64,000 nt of DNA from Dyadobacter beijingensis DSM 21582 (GCF_000382205.1 NZ_KB907787.1:845176-909175); one strand, 5' to 3'. Positions 53,009 to 61,984 are shown, counted from the first letter of the stretch. Numbers and translations are program-made. Notes: a model not told the origin generated them from the sequence alone.

Positions 53009-53043
53009 GCTGTCAGCTGTCAGCGGTCGGCCGTCAGCGGTCA
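53009..53043 (-). repeat. Short heptamer array (GCNGTCR) upstream of the TonB receptor gene
   Basis: Five units in phase on the plus strand: GCTGTCA, GCTGTCA, GCGGTCG, GCCGTCA, GCGGTCA. This is the same unit as the ten-copy array at 25777-25846, but here it lies in the presumed 5' leader of a minus-strand gene, so it has the opposite orientation relative to transcription. Confidence 0.8.
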
Positions 53044-53186
53044 GCCCGCCCCTTCCCGGTTGGCGATGCGAAGGTGTGCAGAAGCGATCGAGTGATCCAA
53101 ATCGGCCCCGTTAACAAAAGGGCAACTGGCCGTTTCGGGCCGTTACATGAAGGCAACAGACGTTGCGATTTGGCTGTAACGTTTTG

Positions 53187-53215
53187 TTAGCCAGGGATTT
53201 AAATCCTCGGTTAAT
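53187..53215. repeat. Single REP-like palindrome
   Basis: A perfect 12-bp palindrome GGATTTAAATCC (53195-53206) is extended on both sides by imperfectly paired TTAGCC/GGTTAA. By eye it shares 17 of 27 positions with the right-hand palindrome of the doublet at 6264-6290, so it may be a diverged copy of the same REP family. It lies 46 bp beyond the stop of the TPR regulator. Confidence 0.4.
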
Positions 53216-53260
53216 GGCATTATGTTTGCGTTACGGCACGGTTAAGAAATTGTTAACCAG

Positions 53261-54925
53261 CTAGATCGACTGGATGTAGGCGGAAAGATTGTCGCCCGCG
53301 GCGAGGTTCAGTTTCTTGCGCAGGCGGTGGCGGATTACGCGCAGGCTGTCCTGCGAAATGCCCAGGAGCGTGGCAATGTCGGCGGATGTAAGGTTCATTT
53401 TAATGAGCGCGATGAGGCGGAGGTCGTTGGCGGTAAGCGGGCCGGTTTGCTGTTGCAGCCGGTCGAAAAACGACTGGTGTACCTGCTCGAATATACCCCG
53501 GAATTCCTCCCAATGCTGGTCGTCCTGCAAGCCCTCGCTGATCTGCCCGGACAATGCCCTGATCTGCTTTCGCTGGTCGCGCTTGTCGTCTTTGATCATT
53601 TCATCGAGGCGGGTGCGAAGGTCTTCCAGCAGCTGGTTTTTACGGATTACGTGCAGGGTGTAGCTGCTCAGTTCCTGTGTTTTGGTTTCGAGTTGTTGTT
53701 TGAGGTGCTCTTCTTCGAGCTTTTTGTTCTTCAATTCAACCTCCATCAACTGGTTGCGCGTTTCGTACACCTGCTTGTGCTGCGCGCGGAGTTTCTGTTC
53801 GTTCCGGATTTTGAGTCGCTGCCGGCTAATAATCAATGCCGCCACGAGAATAACTAATATTATCACCACGCCCGTGGCAATGGATATGAGCGTGTCAATG
53901 CGGCGCGCCTGCGTCAGCTGTTGTATTTCATTGTCCTTTTTCTCGATTTCATACAGCGTTTGCAGCAATGCGAGCTGCTTGTTGCTCTCTTCGGAGTAGA
54001 TGTCGTTGAGCAGGGTGCGGCTCAACGTGAGATAGTGGAACGCGCTGTCGTTGCGGGCGAGCAGGTTGTATGCTTTGGCAATATCATTGTAGGCACTCGA
54101 AACCTGATACCGCTCGCCGTTGGTTTGGGCCAGGTTTAAACTTTGAATACTGTAAGATAACCCCTCGCGGAACCGGCCGGTTTTGCGGAGCACGTCGCCG
54201 AGGTTGTTCACGACCTCCACCTGCGCGCGGACATTGCGCGTCTGCGTATTAAGCGCGTAGGCCCTGTTGAAATAATAATAGGCCGAATCGTATTGTTCCA
54301 GGTCCTCGTAAATGCTGCCGATGTTTTCGTAAATCTTCGCGGCGCCGTCGGTATGGCGGTCGAGCTGGTAGGATTGGAGGGCTTTGCGCTGGAAGTAGAA
54401 TGCGCTGTCGTACATTTCCCGCTTTTCGTACAGGTGCCCGATCCGACCGTAAATTTCGGCCTTACCCGATTCCTGTTTCAGGTTTTGGTAAATGGCCAAT
54501 GCCTCGTCGTACTGTTTCCGGGCCAGCTGCGGGCGGCGGGTGCGGTAATAGAGTTCACCGAGCATATCCAGGTTTGCGGCGAGTAAATGCTGCCGGTTTC
54601 GGTTGCGGAAAATTTTTTCGGCCTGTAAAAGGTAATCCAGTGACTGCGGGTAATGCCCCGAAATGAACAACAACTGCCCAATCTGCTGCAAATAGCCCGC
54701 AGCCTGCTGCTCATTGTTCTGTGCCACCGCGGCATTGTAGTGTCCTTTTAGTTGTAATAGAAGCGAATCCGGGTTCTGTGGGCTGGCCGGGATTTCGCGT
54801 TCCGTATCGGATTGCAGCCTGTTCTGGGCAAATGAGTGCATGGCCGAAGCTATCCAGATCATGATCAGGACAATGCTCGTTAATGCGGGAGGGGTAGAAT
54901 ATCGGGGGGCGCGGCCGGTATGCAT
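53261..54925 (-). CDS. TPR-repeat sensor/regulator with transmembrane helix, coiled coil and C-terminal LuxR-type HTH
   Basis: The product has 554 residues from the ATG at 54925. A longer frame to 54994 runs through the xylose isomerase terminator hairpin, so the shorter start is preferred; a signal-like helix follows ('SIVLIMIWIASAMHSFAQ'). Several TPR units can be seen ('LEKREMYDSAFYFQRKAL'-type helices; 'ENIGSIYEDLEQYDSAYYY'). Then come a transmembrane helix ('GVVIILVILVAALIISR'), a long coiled coil and a C-terminal HTH ('LIALIKMNLTSADIATLLG', 'DSLRVIRHRLRKKLNLA'). Such proteins sense a periplasmic signal and act on DNA directly at the membrane. Its position 281 bp upstream of the TonB receptor/phytase series on the same strand makes it a candidate regulator of that locus (inference). 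Confidence 0.85.
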   Translation of the reverse strand: MHTGRAPRYSTPPALTSIVLIMIWIASAMHSFAQNRLQSDTEREIPASPQNPDSLLLQLKGHYNAAVAQNNEQQAAGYLQQIGQLLFISGHYPQSLDYLLQAEKIFRNRNRQHLLAANLDMLGELYYRTRRPQLARKQYDEALAIYQNLKQESGKAEIYGRIGHLYEKREMYDSAFYFQRKALQSYQLDRHTDGAAKIYENIGSIYEDLEQYDSAYYYFNRAYALNTQTRNVRAQVEVVNNLGDVLRKTGRFREGLSYSIQSLNLAQTNGERYQVSSAYNDIAKAYNLLARNDSAFHYLTLSRTLLNDIYSEESNKQLALLQTLYEIEKKDNEIQQLTQARRIDTLISIATGVVIILVILVAALIISRQRLKIRNEQKLRAQHKQVYETRNQLMEVELKNKKLEEEHLKQQLETKTQELSSYTLHVIRKNQLLEDLRTRLDEMIKDDKRDQRKQIRALSGQISEGLQDDQHWEEFRGIFEQVHQSFFDRLQQQTGPLTANDLRLIALIKMNLTSADIATLLGISQDSLRVIRHRLRKKLNLAAGDNLSAYIQSI

Positions 54926-54982
54926 GGCAAAAAGCGCTGGGTTAATTTTCACGCAAGGTACGGCGTACTCGCCTGCATGAAT

Positions 54983-55016
54983 GCGAAAAGCCATTGAAAT
55001 ACATCAATGGCTTTCG
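54983..55016 (-). terminator. Terminator downstream of xylose isomerase
   Basis: GAAAAGCCATTGA at 54984-54996 pairs with TCAATGGCTTTC at 55004-55015. The loop is about 7 nt. It lies 36 bp after the xylA stop codon on the minus strand, with a modest T-content beyond. It overlaps the extended N-terminus that could be drawn for the TPR gene and helps choose that gene's start. Confidence 0.75.
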
Positions 55017-55051
55017 CAAATTTAATATTCAGGTAATATCCGAAATGCGTC

Positions 55052-56380
55052 TCAGAGGAAACGGTTGATCAGGTTTTCGAGGTATTCCTGCTTGCCGGAG
55101 ATCGTTGCGGGCTCGCCTTTGGTGGCTGCGTGGTCGAACAGGTCTTCCAGTTTCAATGCACCTTTTTCGTAATCGGCGCCTTTGCCGCTGTCGAAGCTCG
55201 CGTAGCGGTTCTTGCGGATTTTGTCGTACTCGCCGTTCTGGATGATCTTGTCGGCGATCACCAATGCACGTGCTACGGTGTCGATACCGCCGATGTGCGC
55301 GTGGAAAACGTCGTCGACGTCGGTCGAGTTACGACGGCGTTTCGCATCGAAGTTGATACCGCCGCCCTGCAATCCGCCTGCATTCAGGATCACGAGCAAT
55401 GCGCGGGTCCATTCTGCTACGTCGTTCGGGAACTGGTCGGTATCCCAGCCATTCTGGTAGTCACCACGGTTAGCGTCGATCGAGCCGAGGATGCCGGCGT
55501 CGGCTGCTACCTGCAATTCATGTTCGAAAGTGTGGCCGGCCAATGTGGCGTGGTTCACTTCGAGGTTCAGGCTGAAATCGCCGAGCAGGTCGTGCTGGCG
55601 GAGGAAGCCGATCACGGTCGCCGCGTCATAGTCGTACTGGTGCTTGGTAGGCTCGCAAGGTTTTGGTTCGATGAAGAATTTACCTTTGAAACCATTTGCG
55701 CGGGCATATGCCACGGAGATTTTCAGGATTTGTGCAAAGTGCTCCTGCTCGCGTTTCATGTCGGTGTTGAGCAGGCTCATATAGCCTTCGCGCCCGCCCC
55801 AGAACACGTAGTTTTCACCACCCAATGCAATCGTAGCGTCCAGTGCCATTTTGATCTGCGCACCGGCGTGTGCTACCACGTCGAAATCGGGGTTGGTAGA
55901 AGCGCCGTTCATATAGCGGTGGTGACCGAACAGGTTGGCAGTTCCCCAAAGGAGTTTCACGCCGGAAGCCTTTTGCTTTTCGCCCAGGTAGGCAGTCAAT
56001 GCTTGCAGGCGCTTTTCGTTGGTACGAACGTCGTCGGCGTAGTCCACCACGTCCACATCGTGGAAGCAGTAGTAGGGGAGCCCCAGCTTTGTAATGAATT
56101 CGAATGCGGCGTCGGCCTTGTCTTTGGCACGGTCAACGGCATCCGCCTTTTGGTCCCAGGGATAAAAAAGCGTCGGTCCGCCGAACGGATCGAGGCCCGC
56201 CCCGCAGAAGGTATGCCAGTAAGCCACTGCGAAACGCAGATGCTCTTTCATCGTTTTGCCAGCGATGACGCGGTTTTCATCATACCAGCGGTAAGCCAGT
56301 GGGTTGTCGGTTTCGGGCCCTTCGTAAGCGATTTTGCCGATGCCCTTGAAATACTCCTGTTCTCCGAGTAGAATGCTCAT
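55052..56380 (-). CDS. xylA: Xylose isomerase
   Basis: The product has 442 residues from the ATG at 56380 ('[19 protein letters not shown]'), the usual length of class II bacterial enzymes; a TTG at 56410 would add ten residues and is not preferred. It catalyses D-xylose to D-xylulose (and D-glucose to D-fructose) in the cytoplasm. Signatures are intact: catalytic His in '[14 protein letters not shown]', metal ligands in '[18 protein letters not shown]', '[17 protein letters not shown]' and '[19 protein letters not shown]'. No xylulokinase gene lies in the window, so the gene stands alone with its own terminator. It fits a pentose-containing glycan diet together with the GH43 enzyme at the left end. 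Confidence 0.98.
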   Translation of the reverse strand: MSILLGEQEYFKGIGKIAYEGPETDNPLAYRWYDENRVIAGKTMKEHLRFAVAYWHTFCGAGLDPFGGPTLFYPWDQKADAVDRAKDKADAAFEFITKLGLPYYCFHDVDVVDYADDVRTNEKRLQALTAYLGEKQKASGVKLLWGTANLFGHHRYMNGASTNPDFDVVAHAGAQIKMALDATIALGGENYVFWGGREGYMSLLNTDMKREQEHFAQILKISVAYARANGFKGKFFIEPKPCEPTKHQYDYDAATVIGFLRQHDLLGDFSLNLEVNHATLAGHTFEHELQVAADAGILGSIDANRGDYQNGWDTDQFPNDVAEWTRALLVILNAGGLQGGGINFDAKRRRNSTDVDDVFHAHIGGIDTVARALVIADKIIQNGEYDKIRKNRYASFDSGKGADYEKGALKLEDLFDHAATKGEPATISGKQEYLENLINRFL

Positions 56381-56499
56381 TGTAATGTTGTTAATCGTTT
56401 TGAAGGCCAACCAAGAATGTCACTTTTGATAATAAGTGTAGGATTGACATTTTATACTGCAATACTATCACTTTTTTCGGAAAATTTTGCAGTACAAAT

Positions 56500-56535
56500 A
56501 AAAAGAGGAGCAGATTTAATTTCTGCTCCTCTTTT
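56500..56535 (-). terminator. Intrinsic terminator after the peptidyl-prolyl isomerase gene
   Basis: AAAAGAGGAGCAGA (56501-56514) pairs with TCTGCTCCTCTTTT (56522-56535) around a 7-nt A/T loop. The stem is perfect and is followed on the minus strand by further T residues. It lies 23 bp after the stop of the minus-strand gene at 56559. Confidence 0.93.
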
Positions 56536-56558
56536 GCCGAGATTTTAACGGTATTTGA

Positions 56559-58676
56559 TCAGAAGAATTTCGCGCGGTGGTCTTCGATCTTCGCGTTTTC
56601 ACGAATGGCTTCGTTCACCAGGTAAGACATACGGCTTTCCAGTGATTGGGTAAGCTGCGTTTTGTACTGGGTGAAGTCTGCGATCTTAGGTGCCTCGGTT
56701 TTGTTGATCACTTCCATGATGAACACACCGTTTTCGCCCGTGAACACGCCTGATTTCTGACCGGCTTTCAGGCCGAATGCTTTACCCAGAGCGATAGGAT
56801 CGAAACCTGCGCTGGTAAGGAAGCCCGTTGCGAGGGAGATTTCGTTGGCATATTCCACCAATGCACCTGCACCGTATTTCTTCGCGATGTCGTCGAGGCT
56901 GCCGGTAGCGCCTTTCAGCTTGGCAGAAATCTGTTCCGCTTTGATCTGGTTACGCACTTTGGTCGTCAGCTCGTCGCGGAAGTCGTCCACTTTCACGTCT
57001 TTAGCATCCGATTTGCCGGTCAGTACCGCCACTACATATTGTTCTTCCGTTTCGAAAACAGGGGAAACGTTTGAAGTTTTGGTATCGTCCTTGAATGCCC
57101 ATCTTACGATTTCGCGTGCATTCTGGATGGCGTTGATATTGGTAGCTGATTCAGGAATGCGGTTCGCATTGGCGAGTACCAGTCCTTTGTTTTTCTTAAC
57201 GGCTTCTTCGAATTGCTCGCGGCTTTTCACCGTGTTGGCAAACTCGTCGGCTTTTCTGTATGCTTCGTCGCGTGTAGCCTGGCTAGGTGCGATGGTCTTG
57301 CCGATGGTCGCAATGCGGTACAAGGTGTTGGATTTCGGAGCGGTTACCTTGATAATGTGGAAACCGAACTGGCTTTCTACCAAACGTGGGATCAGGCCCG
57401 GAGCCGTTGCGGAGAATACCGCTTCTTCGAATGGCTTCACCATGGCGCCGTTGTTCTGGAAGTAGCCCAGGTCGCCACCGCGTTGCGCAGAACCGGGATC
57501 TGCGCTGGAAGTGGCTGCCAATGCTTCGAAGTTAGCACCTGCCTTGATCTGCGCCAGAATGCCTTCCGCTTTGGTACGTGCCGCCGCTTTCGCCGAGTCC
57601 GACTGGTTTTCCGCACGGATCAGGATGTGGCTCGCTTTCGCCGACGATACGGTGTCCGAACGTGTACCGCCGTATTTGTAGATGTAATAAGTGTTGCCTT
57701 CGCGGTAAGGGCCATATACACCGCCCGGAACGAATGTTTTCACCGCTTCTTTCAACTGGTCGCTCATGGTAGCGTACGACTGGTTGATCGGCAATGGAAT
57801 ATCGCTGTTCATCGCTGCGAAAGCCGAGTCGCTTTGTGCGGTGGCAAGGCCGCGTGCGAGTTCTTTGATTTCGGTGTACAATGCCGCGCTGTCGTCTTTC
57901 GCTGGCTGTACGGGGAATGTCACGTACTCGATCGAGCGGGTGTCGGTTCCCTTATATTCTTTTTTGTGCGCGCTCAGGTATTCTTCGAGCTGTGCGTCGG
58001 TTACTTTAATGGTAGTGTCTACAACCGAGAAATAAGGTACGTACAGGTAACGCAGGTTGGCTTTGGTGTTTTGCGCTACGTACTCTTTTTCAGCCTGTGC
58101 TTTCGGTGTGTACGTCGAGAGGCGAAGCATGTTCTCATATTTCGCACGGGTACGTTCTTCACGAAGGCTTTTCTCAAAATTCTCCCATGATTTTTGTTGT
58201 TCCAATGGAAGGGTTTTGAGGTTTTTCAGGTAGTTGATCACCGCGTTCTTGTCGAAACGGCCGGTGGTCGGGTCTGAAAATGCTTGCAGAATCGATGGGC
58301 TGATGTGGTTACCCTGTACCATATCGTACAGTTCCTCGTCGGTTACTTCGAGTCCCAGCTTGTCGTATTGCTTTTTGTAGGCAATGTCCACCACGAACTG
58401 GTTCCAGGCCTGGTCTCTCAAAGAAGCCAGCTCGCCTTCGTTCAGGCTGCGGCCCGATTGCGCCTCGTAGTTCTGACGGAAACCGTCAACCCGGCTTTGA
58501 AAATCTTTGATATTAATTTCTTTCCCGGCAATCTCTCCCACTGTCTGGTTGTTGTTGCCGCCCAGAAGGGAATTAGGGCCCAGCAAATCGCCTCCAACCA
58601 TAAAAAGAATTAAACTGATAGCGATAACCGTGACGGCTACCCCGGATTTTTCTCTGATCTTGTTAATTAAAGCCAT
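56559..58676 (-). CDS. Membrane-anchored parvulin-type peptidyl-prolyl isomerase (PpiD/SurA-like)
   Basis: The product has 705 residues. One N-terminal transmembrane anchor ('VAVTVIAISLILFMVGGDLL', about 13-33) is followed by a SurA-N-like chaperone region ('VGEIAGKEINIKDFQSRVD', about 46-200). The parvulin rotamase domain runs from about 343 ('SSAKASHILIRAENQSDS') to about 440 ('PRLVESQFGFHIIKVTAP'), with 'DPGSAQRGGDLGYF' as its signature. A second, poorer isomerase-like or chaperone region follows. It should fold outer-membrane or secreted proteins in the periplasm, which suits a genome rich in SusC barrels. It is monocistronic with a strong terminator. Confidence 0.93.
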   Translation of the reverse strand: MALINKIREKSGVAVTVIAISLILFMVGGDLLGPNSLLGGNNNQTVGEIAGKEINIKDFQSRVDGFRQNYEAQSGRSLNEGELASLRDQAWNQFVVDIAYKKQYDKLGLEVTDEELYDMVQGNHISPSILQAFSDPTTGRFDKNAVINYLKNLKTLPLEQQKSWENFEKSLREERTRAKYENMLRLSTYTPKAQAEKEYVAQNTKANLRYLYVPYFSVVDTTIKVTDAQLEEYLSAHKKEYKGTDTRSIEYVTFPVQPAKDDSAALYTEIKELARGLATAQSDSAFAAMNSDIPLPINQSYATMSDQLKEAVKTFVPGGVYGPYREGNTYYIYKYGGTRSDTVSSAKASHILIRAENQSDSAKAAARTKAEGILAQIKAGANFEALAATSSADPGSAQRGGDLGYFQNNGAMVKPFEEAVFSATAPGLIPRLVESQFGFHIIKVTAPKSNTLYRIATIGKTIAPSQATRDEAYRKADEFANTVKSREQFEEAVKKNKGLVLANANRIPESATNINAIQNAREIVRWAFKDDTKTSNVSPVFETEEQYVVAVLTGKSDAKDVKVDDFRDELTTKVRNQIKAEQISAKLKGATGSLDDIAKKYGAGALVEYANEISLATGFLTSAGFDPIALGKAFGLKAGQKSGVFTGENGVFIMEVINKTEAPKIADFTQYKTQLTQSLESRMSYLVNEAIRENAKIEDHRAKFF

Positions 58677-58814
58677 TTTCTCGATTCAAATTAGTGCGCA
58701 AAATAAAAAGTTTTCTTCATGGAATGCAAGACCTTACATCCCTATTTACAATTATTGGTAACATCCGGACGTTGCGCGGCGCGCCGGAATGTACAAGAGG
58801 TAGGTTTCAGGGCT

Positions 58815-59297
58815 TTAATACATGTGTTTCAGATTGAAAGCGTAGCAGATCGCCATGAATATGCTGAAAAACACACCGGCCATCGCGGTGATGACGCCCA
58901 TCCAGCCGCCGATCATCAGTAAAGGCGCCGCAAATGCGACGGCTAATCCGCCCAGATAGAGGTAAAATCCCCGTTTTTGAAGATTCCACATCAGGTACGC
59001 CGCGTACAGCGAGAGCGATTCGAAAATGAGCATGATAATGGCGCCTGTCTTGATATTTTCGGCGGTCGTCTGCCCGATCACCGCTTCAAACATCCTGTCC
59101 ATCGTTTTGGCTTCGGCGGTTTGCTGCTGGCGGTCGAGGTTTTCGCGGACGGCTTCGAACGTTTCGCGCGTTTTGTCGGCGGTAATGCCCGGGTTCCAAA
59201 GTCTTTCGGACTGGGTCCAAAGCCCCGAAACCGAGCTCATGAAGGTAAGAAAACACAAAATCGTAAGGAACGTGGGGCGGTTCACAGCAGCACTCAT
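58815..59297 (-). CDS. Small unrecognised membrane protein
   Basis: The product has 160 residues. One transmembrane helix near the N-terminus ('FLTILCFLTFMSSVSGLW') is followed by a ~55-residue charged, probably periplasmic helix ('FEAVRENLDRQQQTAEAKT') and three closely spaced C-terminal helices ('IIMLIFESLSLYAAYLM', 'LYLGGLAVAFAAPLLM', 'VITAMAGVFFSIFMAICY'). The arrangement resembles small uncharacterised Bacteroidetes membrane proteins. It is separated by 138 bp from the peptidyl-prolyl isomerase gene on the same strand and stands back-to-back with the SCP2 gene. No function can be assigned. Confidence 0.82.
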   Translation of the reverse strand: MSAAVNRPTFLTILCFLTFMSSVSGLWTQSERLWNPGITADKTRETFEAVRENLDRQQQTAEAKTMDRMFEAVIGQTTAENIKTGAIIMLIFESLSLYAAYLMWNLQKRGFYLYLGGLAVAFAAPLLMIGGWMGVITAMAGVFFSIFMAICYAFNLKHMY

Positions 59298-59373
59298 TCA
59301 GTTAGTAAAGGATCAGCAGGTTTTCTGATGATGGATGTAAAATTTGCCGTTTTCGGTGAAAACACCAAAGGCA

Positions 59374-59404
59374 TTTGAATATTCTTCCGACGGGTATACA
59401 TTTG
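59374..59404 (+). promoter_or_regulatory. Bacteroidetes-type promoter for the SCP2 gene
   Basis: TTTG (59374-59377) and TACATTTG (59397-59404) match the Bacteroidetes -33 (TTTG) and -7 (TAnnTTTG) elements exactly, with a 19-bp spacer, the optimal distance. The start codon is at 59453, leaving a leader of roughly 40 nt. This is the best promoter match I found in the window. Confidence 0.75.
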
Positions 59405-59452
59405 TCGTTTTTTAATCCAATCAAAACTCAAACTTTCTAACAAACGGTACTT

Positions 59453-59755
59453 ATGAGCCTTCAAATTCTGACTGATCGTATTCAAAACATTCTGGGAACC
59501 GATAGCGGACTGGATGCCACAGCCAAATTTGTGACCGACGAGGGGGTGCTGTTCGTGGATGGCAAATCGGTACCGAACAGCGTTTCCAACACCGACGCGG
59601 AAGCGGACTGCACGTTTGAAGTATCAGTGAAAAATGCATTGAAACTCATCGACGGGGACCTGAACGCGATGATGGCGCTGATGACCGGTAAACTGAAAAT
59701 AGATGGCGATATGGGCGTGGCGATGAAGATCGCAGAAACCTTCGGACGCCGATAG
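59453..59755 (+). CDS. Stand-alone SCP2 sterol-transfer-like protein
   Basis: The product has 100 residues, one SCP2 domain from end to end: 'GVLFVDGKSVPNSVSNTDA', 'CTFEVSVKNALKLIDGDLN', 'AMMALMTGKLKIDGDMGVA' and 'MKIAETFG'. The fold forms a hydrophobic cavity that binds lipids or acyl groups. Bacterial single-domain versions are common and of unknown role. There is no signal peptide, so it is cytoplasmic. A textbook promoter lies 49 bp upstream. The Gfo/Idh/MocA gene follows after 64 bp, with a 13-bp inverted repeat spanning that junction. Confidence 0.9.
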   Translation: MSLQILTDRIQNILGTDSGLDATAKFVTDEGVLFVDGKSVPNSVSNTDAEADCTFEVSVKNALKLIDGDLNAMMALMTGKLKIDGDMGVAMKIAETFGRR

Positions 59756-59767
59756 TAGGCTTTGGTG

Positions 59768-59845
59768 CCGGATGCCTTTTTTGTGATACATCAGTTTTTC
59801 AACAAACGATCACACAGGCATGGACAACCACGAAAAGGCATCCGG
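59768..59845 (+). other. 13-bp inverted repeat enclosing the start codon of the Gfo/Idh/MocA gene
   Basis: CCGGATGCCTTTT (59768-59780) and AAAAGGCATCCGG (59833-59845) are perfect complements. The 52-nt loop contains the ATG at 59820. In the mRNA this stem would lock the initiation region, a layout compatible with translational control. It could also be a coincidental stem or a weak terminator of the SCP2 gene. Confidence 0.55.
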
Positions 59846-61268
59846 AAACACCACTAACAGAAGGGATTTTATGAAAGCCGGCGCATTGGCTGCCGGTACG
59901 CTGATGATCGTCCCGCGCCATGTACTCGGCCGCGGGTTCATTCCGCCAAGCGACAAGCTCAACATCGCCGCCGTCGGCTGCGGCGGCAAGGCGGATGTGA
60001 ATATCCGGCAGGCCTACAATAATGGTACAGAAAACATCGTGGCGCTGTGCGACGTCGATGACCGCCAGTCCGAAAAGTACCGCAAGCAATTCTCCAAGGC
60101 ACCTTATTATAAGGACTTCCGTAAAATGTTCGAGAAGGAGGCCAAAACCTTCGATGCCGTGCTCGTGACCACGCCCGACCATATGCATTACCCGATCGCG
60201 ATCGCGGCTATGGAACTCGGCAAGCACGTGTATGTGGAAAAACCATTGACCAAAGACATCTGGGAGGCGCGGAAACTGACCGAAGCCGCCAAAAAATACA
60301 AGGTAGTAACCCAAATGGGCAACCAGGGCAGCAGCAGCGACGGGACGCGCAATACGGAAGCGCTCGTTCAATCGGGCGTGATCGGGGATGTGCATACGAT
60401 CGAGGTGTGGACCGACAGGCCCGTGTGGCCGCAGGGCGTGCAATCGCCGAAAGACAGGGGCGAATCCCAGCCCGTACCGGCGGGCGTCGACTGGGACCTG
60501 TGGCTCGGTACCGCCCCGAAACGTGACTACCACGAAGCTTATATGCCGTTCCGCTGGCGCGGTTACTGGGATTTCGGTACGGGCGCATTGGGCGATATGG
60601 GCTGCCACTTCCTCGACGTGCCTTTCCGTGCATTGAAACTGGGCTATCCCACCTCGGTGGAATGCAGCGTCGGCTCGGTGTACGCCGATTTTTTCCAACA
60701 AGCTTTTTTCGACGACGTGGCACCGCCTTCGGCCAATATCCATTTAAAATTCCCTTCGAAAACACCAGGCAAAGAGGTCAACCTGAACTGGTACGACGGC
60801 GGCATGCGCCCGCAACTCCCCGACAGCTGCGATTACCAGGGTATTTTCGGCAGTGTGGACGGCGGAATTATGTTCATTGGAACAAAAGGCATTATCAGCG
60901 CGCACATGTTCGGCGAGAACCCGCGGCTATGGCCTGAGAAGAAATTCGAGAACGTCCGCGTCGCCACGAAGCCGCGCGCATTGGTGCAGGGCAGCTGGGA
61001 AGGACATCAGCAGCAGTTTGTACAGGCTTGTAAAAAGGGGCATGGTGCTTATACGAGTTCCTCCTTCGACCAGTCCGGGCCCTTGACGGAAATTGTGCTC
61101 ATGGGCAACCTGGCCGTGCGCTCGTACTTGCACCGCGAGGCGAAGGCGGACGGGAAGGGCTTTACCTTCCCCGGGCGCCAGCGGCTGATGTGGGATGGGG
61201 CGAATATGAAAATCACCAACTTCGATGTAGCGAACCAGTTTGTGAAAAGGGAGTACCGGAGTTTTTAA
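59820..61268 (+). CDS. Tat-exported Gfo/Idh/MocA-family oxidoreductase
   Basis: The product has 482 residues. The twin-arginine leader ('[19 protein letters not shown]') directs the folded, cofactor-loaded enzyme to the periplasm. The Rossmann half starts '[19 protein letters not shown]' and has the canonical '[19 protein letters not shown]', with the EKP lysine present, unlike the protein at 6303. The C-terminal half ('[19 protein letters not shown]') carries the expected Asp and His of the active site. The family oxidises or rearranges sugars with tightly bound NAD(P). Several Bacteroidetes paralogues act on glycosidic substrates in the periplasm. The gene ends in a 4-bp tail-to-tail overlap with pdxJ. 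Confidence 0.92.
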   Translation: MDNHEKASGNTTNRRDFMKAGALAAGTLMIVPRHVLGRGFIPPSDKLNIAAVGCGGKADVNIRQAYNNGTENIVALCDVDDRQSEKYRKQFSKAPYYKDFRKMFEKEAKTFDAVLVTTPDHMHYPIAIAAMELGKHVYVEKPLTKDIWEARKLTEAAKKYKVVTQMGNQGSSSDGTRNTEALVQSGVIGDVHTIEVWTDRPVWPQGVQSPKDRGESQPVPAGVDWDLWLGTAPKRDYHEAYMPFRWRGYWDFGTGALGDMGCHFLDVPFRALKLGYPTSVECSVGSVYADFFQQAFFDDVAPPSANIHLKFPSKTPGKEVNLNWYDGGMRPQLPDSCDYQGIFGSVDGGIMFIGTKGIISAHMFGENPRLWPEKKFENVRVATKPRALVQGSWEGHQQQFVQACKKGHGAYTSSSFDQSGPLTEIVLMGNLAVRSYLHREAKADGKGFTFPGRQRLMWDGANMKITNFDVANQFVKREYRSF

Positions 61269-61984
61269 AGCTCCAACTCCCGTAAATACATCTGGATCGT
61301 ATTTTCCAGTCCTATATATAATGCATCGCAGATCAATGCGTGGCCAATGGAAACTTCATCGAGCCAGGGGATGCTTTGTTTCAAAAAATGCAGGTTATCC
61401 AGGCTGAGGTCGTGGCCCGCATTGAGTCCGAGGCCTACTTCGCGCGCTTTTTCGGCGGCTTTGACAAACGGCAGTACCGCTTTCTGGCGGTTCTCGAAAT
61501 AGCCCGCCGCAAATGGCTCTGTGTAAAGCTCCACACGGTCGGCGCCGCAGATTTTGGCGCCTTCCACCATGTCTTCATCGGGATCGACGAATACCGAAAC
61601 CCGTATCCCGGCCGATTTGAATGTGCCGACAAGGTCGGTCAGGATACTCCGGTGGGTGATGGTATCCCAGCCTGCGTTGGAAGTAATGGCGCCGAGCGCA
61701 TCGGGTACCAGCGTCACCTGGTCGGGTTTGTTGGCGAGCACCAGTTCCACAAATTTCTTTTCCGACGGGTTGCCCTCGATATTGAACTCGGTGGTGACGA
61801 GCTCGCGCAGGTCGTACACATCCTGGTAGCGGATATGCCGCTCGTCGGGGCGCGGGTGGACGGTAATGCCCTGCGCGCCAAATCGCTCGCAGTCAAGCGC
61901 AACTTTCAATACATTGGGATTGTCACCGCCACGAGAGTTGCGAAGGGTGGCGATCTTGTTGATGTTTACGCTTAGACGGGTCAT
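61265..61984 (-). CDS. pdxJ: Pyridoxine 5'-phosphate synthase
   Basis: The product has 239 residues, full length for PdxJ. It condenses 1-deoxy-D-xylulose 5-phosphate with 3-amino-2-oxopropyl phosphate to pyridoxine 5'-phosphate in vitamin B6 synthesis. Signatures: '[17 protein letters not shown]', '[18 protein letters not shown]', '[18 protein letters not shown]', '[15 protein letters not shown]' and '[16 protein letters not shown]'. Its stop codon overlaps that of the plus-strand Gfo/Idh/MocA gene by 4 bp. Its start codon faces a 360-bp divergent spacer whose first ~20 bp mirror the leader of the YqeY-like gene on the other side. Confidence 0.97.
   Translation of the reverse strand: MTRLSVNINKIATLRNSRGGDNPNVLKVALDCERFGAQGITVHPRPDERHIRYQDVYDLRELVTTEFNIEGNPSEKKFVELVLANKPDQVTLVPDALGAITSNAGWDTITHRSILTDLVGTFKSAGIRVSVFVDPDEDMVEGAKICGADRVELYTEPFAAGYFENRQKAVLPFVKAAEKAREVGLGLNAGHDLSLDNLHFLKQSIPWLDEVSIGHALICDALYIGLENTIQMYLRELEL

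Noticed and set aside
53240..53258. Terminator GGTTAA/TTAACC after the TPR gene
   Set aside because: Only 6-bp A/T-rich arms and no T-tract; not convincing on its own.
54926..54994. Extended N-terminus (23 codons) of the TPR regulator
   Set aside because: The stretch runs through the xylA terminator hairpin, and the ATG at 54925 is followed by a proper membrane-targeting helix.
55130..56371. Plus-strand open frame of 413 codons
   Set aside because: It is antisense to xylA, which is fully conserved; no independent evidence for a gene.
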